Origin: Streptomyces hayashii
GTDB lineage: Bacteria; Actinomycetota; Actinomycetes; Streptomycetales; Streptomycetaceae
Direction: 5' to 3'
Assembly (NCBI RefSeq): GCF_024539815.1
Contig: NZ_JAHHIU010000036.1
Span: forward strand, 19,997 to 83,996
Length of the DNA: 64,000 bases
A program made the position numbers and the translations under genes. The notes beneath the pieces were generated by a model that ran no database searches, had not been told where the DNA came from, and saw only the letters and a program-made list of their open reading frames with translations. Shown one piece after another: positions 26,563-35,955 of the stretch (the first letter of the stretch is position 1; every line of letters begins with the position of its first letter).

Positions 26563-27477
26563 TCAGCGGTAGCCGGTGGTGTCCGCCGGCTTTCCCGCGT
26601 CCTGGACCTCCACCAGATAGCGCCAGGCGTCCGGGCGGCTCCCGTCGAGGTCGGTGAAGCCGTACTCCCGGGCGAGGCCGCCGCTGGAGAGGGACCGTCC
26701 GTTGAACCGGGCGACGCCGGGGTCGGCGGCGAGGGCGGCGACGGCCCGGCCGACGAAGCGGGGCGTCTCGGAGATGGCGAAGTGCGGGACGCTGTCGAGG
26801 GCGTCGCGCCAGTTGTCCTCGCGGACGCCGAAGTGGTCGAGCATCAGCTCCGAGCGCATCCAGCCCGGGGTGAGCGCGACGGCGGTGGCCGCGCGGGGTC
26901 CGATCTCGTGGGCGAGGGCGAACGCCATGCGCAGGACGGACGTCTTGGCGAGGTCGTAGAAGAAGTTCACGCGGTAGGTGTCGCGGTTGTACTCGGCGGT
27001 GCCGTCGGTCATCTCGACGACCAGGCCGCCGGGCCGGCGCAGCAGCAGCGGAAGCGCGTGGTGGCTGGTGACGGCGTGGGTCTCCACGGCGAGGCGGAGC
27101 AGCCGCAGCCCCTTGTCGAGGTCGTGTTCCCAGACCGGTGTGTCCCACTCGAAGAGCTTCTCGCCGCCCCAGATGTCGTTGACGAGGACGTCGAGGCGGT
27201 CCTGTTCCCGTGCGATGCGATCGACGAGGGCGCGGACGCGCGCCGGGTCGAGGTGGTCGGTGGGGACGGCGACGCCTCGGCCGCCCGCCTCGGTGACCAG
27301 GTCGGCGGTGTCCTCGATCGTCTCGGGGCGGTCGTATTCGGAGCGCCTCGCACGGGTGGTGCGTCCGGTGACGTAGACGGTGGCGCCGGCCGCCCCCAGC
27401 TCCACGGCGATCCCTCGTCCCGCGCCCCGGGTGGCTCCCGCCACCAGTGCGACCTTGCCTTCCAGCGGCCCAGACAT
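26563..27477 (-). CDS. Short-chain dehydrogenase/reductase (SDR)
   Basis: 304 residues. The cofactor loop is VAGATRGAGRGIA near residue 14; YVTGRTTR in the second strand suggests NADP preference. The active site reads VEMTDG (where Ser is usual) and YRVNFFYDLAKTSV, giving the YxxxK pair. The C-terminus is longer than the 250-residue norm (FVGRAVAALAADP, NGRSLSSGGLAREYGFTDLD). Substrate unknown. It stands alone, 145 bp from the metallo-beta-lactamase gene upstream on the same strand. Confidence 0.88.
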   Translation of the reverse strand: MSGPLEGKVALVAGATRGAGRGIAVELGAAGATVYVTGRTTRARRSEYDRPETIEDTADLVTEAGGRGVAVPTDHLDPARVRALVDRIAREQDRLDVLVNDIWGGEKLFEWDTPVWEHDLDKGLRLLRLAVETHAVTSHHALPLLLRRPGGLVVEMTDGTAEYNRDTYRVNFFYDLAKTSVLRMAFALAHEIGPRAATAVALTPGWMRSELMLDHFGVREDNWRDALDSVPHFAISETPRFVGRAVAALAADPGVARFNGRSLSSGGLAREYGFTDLDGSRPDAWRYLVEVQDAGKPADTTGYR

Positions 27478-27622
27478 GTCCGGCCTCCCTGTTCCCTCGT
27501 CCTCGCGGCAGTGGTGTCGCCTCGATGGAACAGGGAAAACCGGACGTCCACTGTCGCCTTTCCGCGGCTCTCACCCGGTCGGGGCCGAGCCGCGCCGGGC
27601 GCTCCGCGTCGTCGTCCCGGGG

Positions 27623-28252
27623 TCAGTGCCCCCGGGCGATCCACTCCTGAAGGTGGGGAGCCTCGGCCCCGATGGTGGTCTCGTCCCCGTGTCCGGTCAG
27701 CACCCGCGTCTCGGGCGGGAGGGCGAGCAGCCGGTCCCTGATGGACGTGATGATCGTCGGGAAGTGGGAGTAGGAGCGGCCGGTGGCGCCGGGACCGCCC
27801 TGGAACAGGGTGTCGCCGGTGAACAGCGCTCCGAGCCCCGGGTCGTACAGGCACACCGCGCCGGGCGCGTGTCCCGGGGTGTGCAGGACGGTGAGGTCGG
27901 CGCCGGCGGCCTCGATGACCTGGCCGTCGGCGAGGTGGGCGTCCGGTTCGCGGTCGGGGTGGGTGAGCTTCCACAACGGGAGGTCGTCGGGGTGCAGCCA
28001 GATGGTCGCGCCCGTGAGGTCCGCGAGGGCGGGGGCGGCGCCGACGTGGTCGTTGTGGGCGTGGGTGCAGACGATGGCGGTCAGCCGCCGGTCGCCCACG
28101 GCCTCGGCGATGGCGGCGGCGTCGTGGGCCGCGTCGATGACGACGGCCTCGTGGTCGTCGCCGACGATCCACACGTTGTTGTCCACGTCCCAGGTGCCGC
28201 CGTCGAGGCTGAACTGCCCCGAGGTGACGAGACGTTCGATGCGCGCGGCCAT
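27623..28252 (-). CDS. Metallo-beta-lactamase-fold hydrolase, partner of the mycothiol dehydrogenase
   Basis: 209 residues. The metal-binding motif is intact (VCTHAHNDHVG, TPGHAPGA, FTGDTLF, and a final GHGDETT). Its ATG overlaps the upstream dehydrogenase stop by one base (TGATG), implying coupled translation. In mycobacteria the mycothiol-dependent formaldehyde dehydrogenase gene is likewise followed by an MBL-fold gene, so a role in hydrolysing S-formylmycothiol or another mycothiol thioester is likely but inferred from context. Confidence 0.85.
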   Translation of the reverse strand: MAARIERLVTSGQFSLDGGTWDVDNNVWIVGDDHEAVVIDAAHDAAAIAEAVGDRRLTAIVCTHAHNDHVGAAPALADLTGATIWLHPDDLPLWKLTHPDREPDAHLADGQVIEAAGADLTVLHTPGHAPGAVCLYDPGLGALFTGDTLFQGGPGATGRSYSHFPTIITSIRDRLLALPPETRVLTGHGDETTIGAEAPHLQEWIARGH

Positions 28253-29337
28253 CACAGCACCACCACCGAACGCAGCACGTCCCCGTGGTGCATCCGCTCG
28301 AACGCCTTCTCGACCTCGTCCAGGGCGATGGTCTCGGTGACGAACGCGCCGAGATCCAGGCGGCCCTGGAGGTGGAGGTCGATGAGCATGGGGAAGTCCC
28401 GCGAGGGCAGGCAGTCGCCGTACCAGGACGACTTCAGCGCGCCGCCTCGCCCGAACACGTCCAGCAGGGGCAGTTCGAGCTTCATCTCCGGCGTGGGCAC
28501 GCCGACCAGGACGACCGTGCCGGCGAGGTCGCGGGCGTAGAACGCCTGCCGGTACGTCTCCGGACGGCCGACCGCCTCGATCACCACGTCCGCGCCGAAT
28601 CCGCCGGTGAGTTCACGGATCGCCTCCACCGGGTCCGTCGCCCTGGAGTTCACGGTGTGCGTGGCGCCCATGCCACGCGCCGTCTCCAGCTTGCGGTCGT
28701 CGATGTCGACGGCGATGATCCTCGCCGCGCCGGCCAGCCTGGACCCCGCGATCGCCGCGTCGCCGACGCCGCCGCAGCCGATGACCGCGACCGAGTCGCC
28801 GCGGCCGACGGCCCCGGTGTTGATCGCGGCGCCGATGCCCGCCATGACCCCGCAGCCCAGCAACCCCGCCACCGCGGGCGACACCGACGCGTCGACCTTG
28901 GTGCACTGTCCGGCTGCCACCAGCGTCTTCTCCGCGAACGCGCCGATGCCCAGGGCCGGGGAGAGTTCGGTGCCGTCGGTGAGGGTCATCCGCTGCTCGG
29001 CGTTGTGGGTGTCGAAGCAGTACCAGGGCCGCCCGCGCAGACAGGCCCGGCAACGTCCGCACACGGCCCGCCAGTTCAGGATGACGAAGTCACCGGGCGC
29101 GACGTCCATGACGCCCTCGCCGACCGACTCCACCACGCCGGCCGCCTCGTGGCCGAGCAGGAAGGGGAACTCGTCGTTGATCCCGCCCTGCTTGTAGTGC
29201 AGGTCCGTGTGACAGACCCCGCAGGCCTGGATCTTCACCACGGCCTCGCCCGGACCGGGGTCCGGGATCACGATCGTCTCCACGCGCACCGGCTCGTCAC
29301 GGCCCGGCGCGATCACCCCGCGCACTTCCTGCGGCAT
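28252..29337 (-). CDS. S-(hydroxymethyl)mycothiol dehydrogenase (formaldehyde detoxification)
   Basis: 361 residues, class III-type zinc alcohol dehydrogenase. Catalytic zinc ligands lie in [15 protein letters not shown] and [17 protein letters not shown]. The structural-zinc cysteines are in [16 protein letters not shown], and the NAD loop is [20 protein letters not shown]. The sequence matches the mycothiol-dependent branch (MscR/AdhE2 type), which oxidises the spontaneous formaldehyde-mycothiol adduct to S-formylmycothiol. Mycothiol use agrees with an actinobacterial host. A TetR-type operator-like palindrome lies upstream. Confidence 0.9.
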   Translation of the reverse strand: MPQEVRGVIAPGRDEPVRVETIVIPDPGPGEAVVKIQACGVCHTDLHYKQGGINDEFPFLLGHEAAGVVESVGEGVMDVAPGDFVILNWRAVCGRCRACLRGRPWYCFDTHNAEQRMTLTDGTELSPALGIGAFAEKTLVAAGQCTKVDASVSPAVAGLLGCGVMAGIGAAINTGAVGRGDSVAVIGCGGVGDAAIAGSRLAGAARIIAVDIDDRKLETARGMGATHTVNSRATDPVEAIRELTGGFGADVVIEAVGRPETYRQAFYARDLAGTVVLVGVPTPEMKLELPLLDVFGRGGALKSSWYGDCLPSRDFPMLIDLHLQGRLDLGAFVTETIALDEVEKAFERMHHGDVLRSVVVL

Positions 29338-29388
29338 GCTGCAGCCCCTTTCTTCGTCGGACGTCCGTCCCGATGCCGACCCTACGCG

Positions 29389-29402
29389 TGACTGATCGGT
29401 CA
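29389..29402. promoter_or_regulatory. Near-palindrome TGACTGATCGGTCA upstream of the mycothiol dehydrogenase
   Basis: Fourteen bases, symmetric except for one pair, 51 bp upstream of the dehydrogenase ATG and on the other side about 107 bp before the ABC transporter. The size and form suit a TetR-type regulator, which is not encoded beside it. Confidence 0.4.
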
Positions 29403-29509
29403 GGGCGCGGGCGACGGGGCCGACTGTCGCTTCCAGCCCCTGCCCCAGGCCGCGCGCGGCGGCCGCCGACGTAGCCTGGGGACTTCCGCCGAACCCTCCG
29501 AGGAGCCCC

Positions 29510-31264
29510 GTGACCATCGCCCCGACCGCCGGCGACCGGCCCCCGTGGCGGCTGCTGCTCGACTATGTGCGGCCGCACCGCCGGGCCCTGTTCACGGGCG
29601 CGGTCCTCTCGCTGGTGACCGGCGCGACCGGGCTGCTGCTGCCGCTCGTGGCACGGAAGTTGATCGACGACCTGGGCCATGACCGGTCGATCACCGGCGC
29701 GTTGTTCGCCCTGACGGCGCTGGTGGTCGCCAACTCGGCGGTGGGCGCGGTGGGTTCGTATGTGCTGCGGCGGACGGCCGAGTCGGTGGTGCTCGGCGCG
29801 CGGCGGGCGTTGTCGTCGTATCTGCTGCGGCTGCGGATCCCGGCGGTGGACCGCAGCGAGCCCGGTGACCTGATGGCCCGCATCACCTCCGACACGACCC
29901 TGCTGCGCGAGGTCACCACGGACTCCCTGGTGGGCCTCGGCACCGGCGGGCTGACGCTGGCCGCCACGGTCGTGATGATGGGCGTGGTCGATCCGGTGCT
30001 GCTCGCGGTCACCCTGGCCGTGATCCTCTGCGCCGGGACGGTCCTCGGGGTGATCGTGCCGCGGATCAACCGGGCGAGCCGGCGCGCGCAGGACGCGGTG
30101 GGTGTGATGGGGGCATCGCTGGAGAGGGTGCTGGGCGCGCTGCGCACGGTGAAGGCGTCGGGCGCCGAGGACCGTGAGGAGGCGACGCTGCACGAGGCCG
30201 CCGAGGAGTCCTGGCGGCAGAGCGTGCGGGCCGCCAAGTGGTCGGCCGCGGCCGGGAACACGGCCGGCCTGGCGATGCAGACGGCGTTCATCACCGTCCT
30301 CGCGGTCGGCGGGGCCCGGGTGGCGACCGGCGCGATCCAGATCGGCACGCTGGTGGCCTTCCTGCTGTACGTGTTCTACCTGATGTCGCCGATCCAGCAG
30401 GTCGTGGGGGCCGTCACCCAGTACCAGACGGGCTCCGCGGCGCTGAGCCGCATCCAGGAGGCCCTGCGGCTGCCCGCCGAACCGGTGTCGCGGCCCGCGA
30501 CGCTTCCGGCGCCGGCCGCCGAACCGGCCTCGCTCGCCTTCTCCGACGTCCGTTTCCGTTACGCCGACGACCTGCCTCCCGTCCATCACGGCGTGACGTT
30601 CGCCGTGCCGGCCAGGGGCATGACCGCCTTCGTCGGACCGTCGGGCGCGGGGAAGACCACGGTGTTCTCGCTCGTCGAGCGGTTCTACGACCCCGAGTCC
30701 GGCACGATCGCCCTCGACGGCCGCGACCTCGCCGACTGGGATCTGTCGCACCTGCGCTCCTCCATCGGCTATGTGGAGCAGGACGCGCCGGTCCTGTCGG
30801 GTTCGCTGCGCGACAACCTGTTGCTGGGAAACGCCGGGGCGGACGACGACGCCGTGCGCAACGTGCTGAAGACGACCCGGCTCGACGACCTCGTCGCCGG
30901 ACTGCCCCAGGGGCTGGAGACGCTGGTCGGGCACCGGGGCACCAAGCTGTCCGGCGGAGAGCGGCAGCGGGTGGCCATCGCCCGCGCTCTGCTGCGCCGC
31001 CCCCGGCTGCTGCTGCTGGACGAGGCGACCTCGCAGCTGGACGCCGTGAACGAGGCCGCGCTGCGCGACACCGTGGCCGACGTCGCCCGCACGACGACCG
31101 TCCTGGTCGTGGCCCACCGGCTGTCGACGGTCACGATGGCCGACCGGATCGTCGTCATGGACGCGGGCCGGGTCCGGGCGGTGGGCACGCACCGCGAGCT
31201 CGTGGCGGCCGACCCGCTCTACGCGGAGCTCGCGGCGACCCAGTTCCTCGCGACGTTCGACTGA
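29510..31264 (+). CDS. ABC exporter, fused permease-ATPase half-transporter
   Basis: 584 residues. Six transmembrane helices occupy about 1-310, starting at [20 protein letters not shown]. The ATPase domain is complete: Walker [14 protein letters not shown]-loop [11 protein letters not shown], signature [15 protein letters not shown], Walker [14 protein letters not shown]-loop VVAHRLSTV. It most resembles homodimeric multidrug or lipid exporters. GTG start at 29510 with a GAGGAG site. Cargo unknown; no partner gene is adjacent. Confidence 0.9.
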   Translation: MTIAPTAGDRPPWRLLLDYVRPHRRALFTGAVLSLVTGATGLLLPLVARKLIDDLGHDRSITGALFALTALVVANSAVGAVGSYVLRRTAESVVLGARRALSSYLLRLRIPAVDRSEPGDLMARITSDTTLLREVTTDSLVGLGTGGLTLAATVVMMGVVDPVLLAVTLAVILCAGTVLGVIVPRINRASRRAQDAVGVMGASLERVLGALRTVKASGAEDREEATLHEAAEESWRQSVRAAKWSAAAGNTAGLAMQTAFITVLAVGGARVATGAIQIGTLVAFLLYVFYLMSPIQQVVGAVTQYQTGSAALSRIQEALRLPAEPVSRPATLPAPAAEPASLAFSDVRFRYADDLPPVHHGVTFAVPARGMTAFVGPSGAGKTTVFSLVERFYDPESGTIALDGRDLADWDLSHLRSSIGYVEQDAPVLSGSLRDNLLLGNAGADDDAVRNVLKTTRLDDLVAGLPQGLETLVGHRGTKLSGGERQRVAIARALLRRPRLLLLDEATSQLDAVNEAALRDTVADVARTTTVLVVAHRLSTVTMADRIVVMDAGRVRAVGTHRELVAADPLYAELAATQFLATFD

Positions 31265-31333
31265 GCCCGCCGGACGGGTGCGCCCGCGCGGTCGGGAAGG
31301 GGCCGCGGGGCCGGACAGGCAGGCGGATACGGG

Positions 31334-31367
31334 GCGGGGGCCGCCCGGTCGTCCGGACGGCCCCCGC
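31334..31367. terminator. 10-bp stem-loop between convergent genes
   Basis: GCGGGGGCCG (31334-31343) pairs with CGGCCCCCGC (31358-31367); the interior can add a CCGG/CCGG stem. It lies between the ABC gene and the small secreted-protein gene. Confidence 0.65.
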
Positions 31368-31383
31368 GGGGGAGGTGCGACGC

Positions 31384-31671
31384 TCAGGTCAGCAGCCCGG
31401 TGACCGGGGCGACGAGGTCGGTGACCTGGTGCAGTTCGTTGAGCTGCTGGAGCTGGGTCACCTTGTTCAGCTCGCCGAGCTGGCGGGAGACCGGCGGGAG
31501 TTCGGCCCGGTGCGCCGGAGGGATCTGGCCCGCGACCAGCGTGTCCAGCGTGGTCATCGGGTTGAGCTGTCCGGCGGCCGGGGCGTCGGCCGCGCTCGCC
31601 ATGGGCGCCGCGAGGCCCGTGACTCCTGCGGCGAGAGCGGCGATTGCGGCGATGCGTCGAGTGGAGATCAT
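31384..31671 (-). CDS. Small secreted protein with heptad-like VTxL repeats
   Basis: 95 residues. A Sec signal (RRIAAIAALAAGVTGLAAP, cleavage after ASA) gives a mature protein of about 68 residues without cysteine. The end is amphipathic: LGELNKVTQLQQLNELHQV then TDLVAPVTGLLT. I do not recognise a family. The closing VTDLVAPVTGLL is strikingly like the repeated V-T/S-x-L-V units in the export-system peptide at 57745, though the overall proteins differ. Possibly a cell-surface or matrix component. Confidence 0.75.
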   Translation of the reverse strand: MISTRRIAAIAALAAGVTGLAAPMASAADAPAAGQLNPMTTLDTLVAGQIPPAHRAELPPVSRQLGELNKVTQLQQLNELHQVTDLVAPVTGLLT

Positions 31672-31845
31672 GCCCTCAGCAACGCCGTGGACGCCTTCGG
31701 GGACACGGGCGGCCGCCCGCGCTCACCCGACAGGCGGAGGGACCCGGCCCCGCTTGCCGAGCCCGGCGGGCGGGAGGAGCCTCGAAGGTGAGGGGCCGGC
31801 GGCCCGCCCTTCCACCCTGGGCCACGGCCCTCGGAGGAGGTCATC

Positions 31846-32211
31846 ATGGGCACCGCGGCAGGCTCCGCCTTCGACACCGAGACCCTGCGCAGGGGCATCG
31901 AAGGACGGACACCGACGACATTGCTGTCGCTCTACGCCGACGACGCGGAACTGCGCGTCGTCGACCACCAGGCGCAACCGAGCCACCCGAGGACGTTGCA
32001 CGGCCGGGACGAGATCGCCCGGATGCTGGACGACGTCTACAGCAGGGACATGACCCACAAGCTGGAGGAGTGCATCGTCCAGGGCGATCGCGCCGCCTTC
32101 AGCGAGTCCTGCCGGTATGCGGACGGCGTGCGCGTTCTGTCCGAGTCGATGATCACGCTGCGGGACGGCAAGATCGTCGAGCAGACGATGATCCAGGCAT
32201 GGGACGAGTAG
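31846..32211 (+). CDS. NTF2/SnoaL-like small protein
   Basis: 121 residues. Pattern of an NTF2-like fold: TLLSLYADDAELRVVDHQ, TLHGRDEIARMLDDVYSRD, ECIVQGDRAAFSESCRY, then ESMITLRDGKIVEQTMIQAW. These fit a cone-shaped pocket protein used as isomerase, hydrolase or binding module; no active residue can be assigned. It has a GGAGGAGG ribosome site and its own terminator hairpin at 32228-32258. Confidence 0.8.
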   Translation: MGTAAGSAFDTETLRRGIEGRTPTTLLSLYADDAELRVVDHQAQPSHPRTLHGRDEIARMLDDVYSRDMTHKLEECIVQGDRAAFSESCRYADGVRVLSESMITLRDGKIVEQTMIQAWDE

Positions 32212-32227
32212 GGAGGAAAGCCGCCAG

Positions 32228-32258
32228 GGTCCAGGTCACCTCCCGGCTGACCTGGACC
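32228..32258 (+). terminator. 11-bp perfect stem-loop after the NTF2-like gene
   Basis: GGTCCAGGTCA (32228-32238), 9-nt loop, TGACCTGGACC (32248-32258). The remainder of the 32212-32535 gap holds only this and the hairpin at 32461-32497; I see no gene there. Confidence 0.7.
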
Positions 32259-32460
32259 TTCTCGGCGACGGCACGGCTGGGGCGCTCGCGCACGACGGGC
32301 TCGCGGCTGCCGGCGCCCGCTTCGGCGGCGGGCCGGCGCGTCGGTCTGGCCCTGTTGTGGACCGCGCTGCGCGCGGCGCGCCCCCGCCCTTCTCTGCCGT
32401 CTCCGTGTCCGTCTCCCCGCGCCGCCCGAACGCGACGCGGCCGCCGCCGCTGAGGCGCAC

Positions 32461-32497
32461 CTCGCCCCCCGGGACGCGGAGTCGACCGGGGGGCGAG
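32461..32497 (-). terminator. 12-bp stem-loop after the alpha-galactosidase gene
   Basis: CTCGCCCCCCGG (32461-32472) pairs perfectly with CCGGGGGGCGAG (32486-32497) across 13 nt, 38 bp downstream of the alpha-galactosidase stop. Confidence 0.65.
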
Positions 32498-32535
32498 GGT
32501 CCGAGGCGGTGGTGCGACCCCGCGTCAGGTCCGGT

Positions 32536-34494
32536 TCAGTCGAGGGTCCACTTCTGGTTGTCGGCGCCGCCGCACGACCACAGCACGATCGGGGTGCGGT
32601 TCGCCGTGCCCGCCCCGTTCGCGTCCAGGCACAGGCCCGCGTTGACGTTGGTGATGGTGCCGTCGCCGTTGACGTTCCACTTCTGGTTGCTCTGCCCGGT
32701 GCAGTCCCAGACGACGACCTTGGTGCCGTTGGCGGTGCCGTGGTCGTAGGCGTCGAGGCACTTGTCGCCGTACACCACGAGTTCCTTGCGGGAGGTGTAC
32801 GTCCAGGCCTGGTTGGAGCCGCCGTTGCAGTCCCAGATCTCGGCCTGCGTGCCGTTGGCGATGGTGGAGTCGAACATGTCGAGGCAGCGGCCGGACTGTC
32901 TGCCGACGACGAGGCTGCCGTTCGTGCCGGGCAGGGGTCTGACCGTGATGTCCGCGAGGGTGGGGGCGCCGGTGAAGTCGAGCGTGTTGGCGGCGCCCTT
33001 GGACAGGGCGACCTGCACGGAGACCGTGCCCTGGGCGGAGCCCGTCGGCGGGAAGGAGACCGTCGTCGCGGTCTGGCCGTCGACCTTCAAAGTCGCGGTG
33101 CGGGCGGTGGCGGCGGTGTTGGTGTAGGCGACGTCGACGACCTTGAGGCCGGTGCTGCCGGCGACCACGCCGGAGAAGCTCGACGTGCCGGTGTAGGTGC
33201 TGCTCGACGCCTCTGTGCCGCCGCTGACGGTGAGCAGGACCGAGCCGCCCGCCGGGACGTTCGCCGTGTAGCCGGTGGCGTAGGAGCCGAGGTCGGCGCG
33301 GGCCCACGGGTCGCGGACGGTGGCGGAGGCGCCGGTCAGCCCCAGGTCGGCCCAGCGGGCGGTGATGTTCGCGGCGGCGGAGGTGCGGTTGAGCAGGACC
33401 ACGGCCCGCTTGCCGGAGCCGGCGAGGACCTTTCCGTACACCTGGAGCCCGCTGCCGTCCTCGGCGACCTCGACGCCCTGCAGGCCGCGGGCGTCCTGGT
33501 CGACGGCGACGACCTCGGGGTTCTTGAGGATGTTCGCCGTCTCGGTCGTCATCGTGGTGAGGTCGTTGCCGGCGAGGAGCGGCGCGCCGGAGATCGCCCA
33601 CAGGTTCATGTGGGTGCGGTTCTGGGCGGCGGTGAAGCCGTCCATGCCGACCATCAGCATGTCCGGGTCGTTGTAGTAACCGGTGTGCTGGGCGGTGGGG
33701 TGGATGTTGCGGTCGTAGTTGGTCAGCAGGTTGGCCATGGACGGCTTGTTGCCGAACAGGATGATGTCGTCGTTGGTCCGCCACATCGCCCCCTGCCCCG
33801 GCGCCCAGTTCCACGGGTTCTGGCGGCCCCAGTTGCACAGCGACAGGGTCATCGGACGGCCGGTCGCGGTCGTGGCCTTCGTGATCGCGCCGCTGATGGC
33901 GCGGTACGTCGTCGCCGCGTCGAGTCCCTCGGCGTCGCCGCCGCACCAGTCGACCTTCACGAAGTCGAAGCCCCACTGCGAGAACTGCAGCATGTCCTGG
34001 TCGTAGTGGCCCTCGCTGCCGCTGCCCGGAGCGGCGGGGCGGCCGGTCGGGTAGTAGTAGCCGCAGCCGTCCTTGCCGGCGTCGGTGTAGATGCCGGCCT
34101 TCAGCCCCTTGCCGTGGATGTAGTCGGCGATGGCCTTCATGCCGCCGGGCCACTCGGACTGGTCGACGGTGATGTTCCCCGCGCTGTCGCGGGTGCCCTG
34201 CCACCAGCCCTCGTCGATGTTGATGTACTGGTATCCGGCCGCCGGCAGGCCGGAGGCGACGAACGCGTCGACCTGCCGCTTGATGACGTTGTAGTCGATC
34301 TTCGCGGCGAAGCTGTTCCACGAGGCCCAGCCCATCGGGGCGGCCGGCACGGCGATCTGGCGCGAGGTCGCGGCCTGGGCCGTGCCGGGCTGCGCGAACA
34401 GCAGGGCGGCGGTCGCCGTCAGCAGCAGGGCGAGCGCCCGCGCGGCGGCGGATCTGCCGCGGCGGAGGAGGCGGGAGCGTGGTGGGGGGAACAT
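32536..34494 (-). CDS. Secreted GH27 alpha-galactosidase with ricin-type CBM13
   Basis: 652 residues. A long Sec signal (ARALALLLTATAALLFAQ, cleavage near TAQAA) leads to a GH27 barrel from about 45. APMGWASWNSF and NIDEGWWQG are typical; the nucleophile is in FDFVKVDWCGGD and the acid/base in GYYNDPDMLMVG. A beta-sandwich all-beta domain follows (about 330-420), then a carbohydrate-binding module-like region (about 420-515). The C-terminal ricin-B lectin domain has three QxW-type repeats (SNQAWTY, SNQKWNV, DNQKWTLD). It should release alpha-galactose from galactomannan or oligosaccharides outside the cell. Confidence 0.92.
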   Translation of the reverse strand: MFPPPRSRLLRRGRSAAARALALLLTATAALLFAQPGTAQAATSRQIAVPAAPMGWASWNSFAAKIDYNVIKRQVDAFVASGLPAAGYQYINIDEGWWQGTRDSAGNITVDQSEWPGGMKAIADYIHGKGLKAGIYTDAGKDGCGYYYPTGRPAAPGSGSEGHYDQDMLQFSQWGFDFVKVDWCGGDAEGLDAATTYRAISGAITKATTATGRPMTLSLCNWGRQNPWNWAPGQGAMWRTNDDIILFGNKPSMANLLTNYDRNIHPTAQHTGYYNDPDMLMVGMDGFTAAQNRTHMNLWAISGAPLLAGNDLTTMTTETANILKNPEVVAVDQDARGLQGVEVAEDGSGLQVYGKVLAGSGKRAVVLLNRTSAAANITARWADLGLTGASATVRDPWARADLGSYATGYTANVPAGGSVLLTVSGGTEASSSTYTGTSSFSGVVAGSTGLKVVDVAYTNTAATARTATLKVDGQTATTVSFPPTGSAQGTVSVQVALSKGAANTLDFTGAPTLADITVRPLPGTNGSLVVGRQSGRCLDMFDSTIANGTQAEIWDCNGGSNQAWTYTSRKELVVYGDKCLDAYDHGTANGTKVVVWDCTGQSNQKWNVNGDGTITNVNAGLCLDANGAGTANRTPIVLWSCGGADNQKWTLD

Positions 34495-34509
34495 GCGGCG
34501 GCTCCGGAA

Positions 34510-34531
34510 TTCGAACTTTCGACATATCGAA
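34510..34531 (-). promoter_or_regulatory. Clustered TTCGA palindromes upstream of the alpha-galactosidase
   Basis: TTCGAA (34510-34515) is followed by TTCGA-cata-TCGAA (34518-34531), placed 16-37 bp before the start codon. Probably an operator for a sugar-responsive repressor; none is encoded adjacent. Confidence 0.5.
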
Positions 34532-34695
34532 CGTGGATCGGCTGAGCGAACGTGGTGCGCGCCGAAAGTAGGGCCGCCGGAGGGCAAAGTCAACGGCTGC
34601 GACAGAAGTGGCGCAGCCGCCGACCGGACGCCAAGTGGCTGTTTCCCCACGGTCGTTCGCTCCCCTTCGGGTCCGGCCCCGCCATACTGTGCGTC

Positions 34696-35955
34696 GTGCG
34701 AGTGGCGATCATGACGGCGGGATCCCGGGGCGACGTCGCCCCCTTCACAGGGCTGGGGCATGCGCTGGTGGGCGCGGGACACGAGGTCACCCTCGTCACC
34801 CATGCGCGGTTCGCGCCCTTGGTGGCCGGCTCGGGGGTGGGCTTCCACGCGCTGCCGCTCGATCCGCGGGCCGAGCTGGAGTCCGAGCGCGGCCGGGGAC
34901 TGCACCGCAGCGCGACCGGCCCCGGCAAGCTGCTGCGGGTGGGCCGGATGGCCCGGGCGCTGGTCGGCCGGATGACCGACGATCTGCTGACCGCCGCCGG
35001 GTCCAACGACGCCCTGCTGCTGTCCGCCTCACTGGCTCCGCTCGGGCACGCCATCGCCGAGGGCCTGTCCCTGCCCAGCCTCGGCCTCTACCTCCAGCCC
35101 TTCGCCCCCACCCGGGAGTTCGCGCCGCCGATGCTGGGCGGCGGTTCCTGGGGGGCGGTCGGCAACCGGCTGGCCGCGCACGGCGTCGGCATGGCCGTCG
35201 AGCAGATCTTCGCCCCGGTCGTGCCGGCGGTGCGGGCCCGGCTGGGCCTGCCCGCCGCGCCCCGCGCCCTGCCGGCCCGGCGCCGGACCGGCTGGCCCGT
35301 CCTGCACGGCTTCAGCCCGCTGGTGCTCCCCCGCCCCCGGGACTGGCGCGCGGAGCTGGACGTCACCGGCTACTGGTGGCCGTACGACCGTGAGACGCGG
35401 CTGCCCGCCACGCTCCGGGAGTTCCTGGACGCGGGGCCGCCGCCGGTCTTCGTCGGCCTGGGCAGCGCGACCGTGCCCGATCCCGGGCGGCTCAGCGCCG
35501 AGATCGTCCGGGCCCTGCGCCGGGCGGGGCTGCGCGGGGTGATCCAGCGCGGCTGGGCGGGTCTCACGGCCGACGGCGACGACATGCTGACGGTCGAGGA
35601 CGTCCCGCACGCGCTGCTCTTCCCGGAGACGGCCGCGGTGGTCCACCACTGCGGGGCGGGCACCACGGCGGCCGGCGTGCGGGCCGGGGTCCCGGCGGTG
35701 CCGGTGCCGATCCAGTTCGACGAGGCGTTCTGGGCCGACCGCCTGGTCGCGCTCGGCGTGGCCCCGGCCTCGCTCCCCCTGCGCCGGCTGACCGCCGACA
35801 CCCTCGCCGCCGCCCTGGTGCGGGCCACCGGATCCCCCGGAATCCGCGAGCGCGCCCGCGAGCTGGGGGCCCGGGTGCGCGCGGAGGACGGGGTGGCGCC
35901 CGTGGTGGAGGCGGTGGCCGCGTTGCCGGCCGACCGGCCCGGCCCGGCGGGTTAG
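34696..35955 (+). CDS. UGT/MGT-family (GT1) glycosyltransferase
   Basis: 419 residues, GT-B fold. N-terminus VRVAIMTAGSRGDVAPFTGLG is the acceptor-domain opening typical of sterol and macrolide glucosyltransferases. The donor-binding region near residue 310 includes VHHCGAGTTAAGVRAGVPAV, then PIQFDEAFWADRLVALGV. It transfers a sugar from UDP- or dTDP-sugar to a lipid, sterol or polyketide. The GTG at 34696 follows TACTGT and may be leaderless. Its stop overlaps the convergent TetR gene by 4 bp. Confidence 0.87.
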   Translation: MRVAIMTAGSRGDVAPFTGLGHALVGAGHEVTLVTHARFAPLVAGSGVGFHALPLDPRAELESERGRGLHRSATGPGKLLRVGRMARALVGRMTDDLLTAAGSNDALLLSASLAPLGHAIAEGLSLPSLGLYLQPFAPTREFAPPMLGGGSWGAVGNRLAAHGVGMAVEQIFAPVVPAVRARLGLPAAPRALPARRRTGWPVLHGFSPLVLPRPRDWRAELDVTGYWWPYDRETRLPATLREFLDAGPPPVFVGLGSATVPDPGRLSAEIVRALRRAGLRGVIQRGWAGLTADGDDMLTVEDVPHALLFPETAAVVHHCGAGTTAAGVRAGVPAVPVPIQFDEAFWADRLVALGVAPASLPLRRLTADTLAAALVRATGSPGIRERARELGARVRAEDGVAPVVEAVAALPADRPGPAG

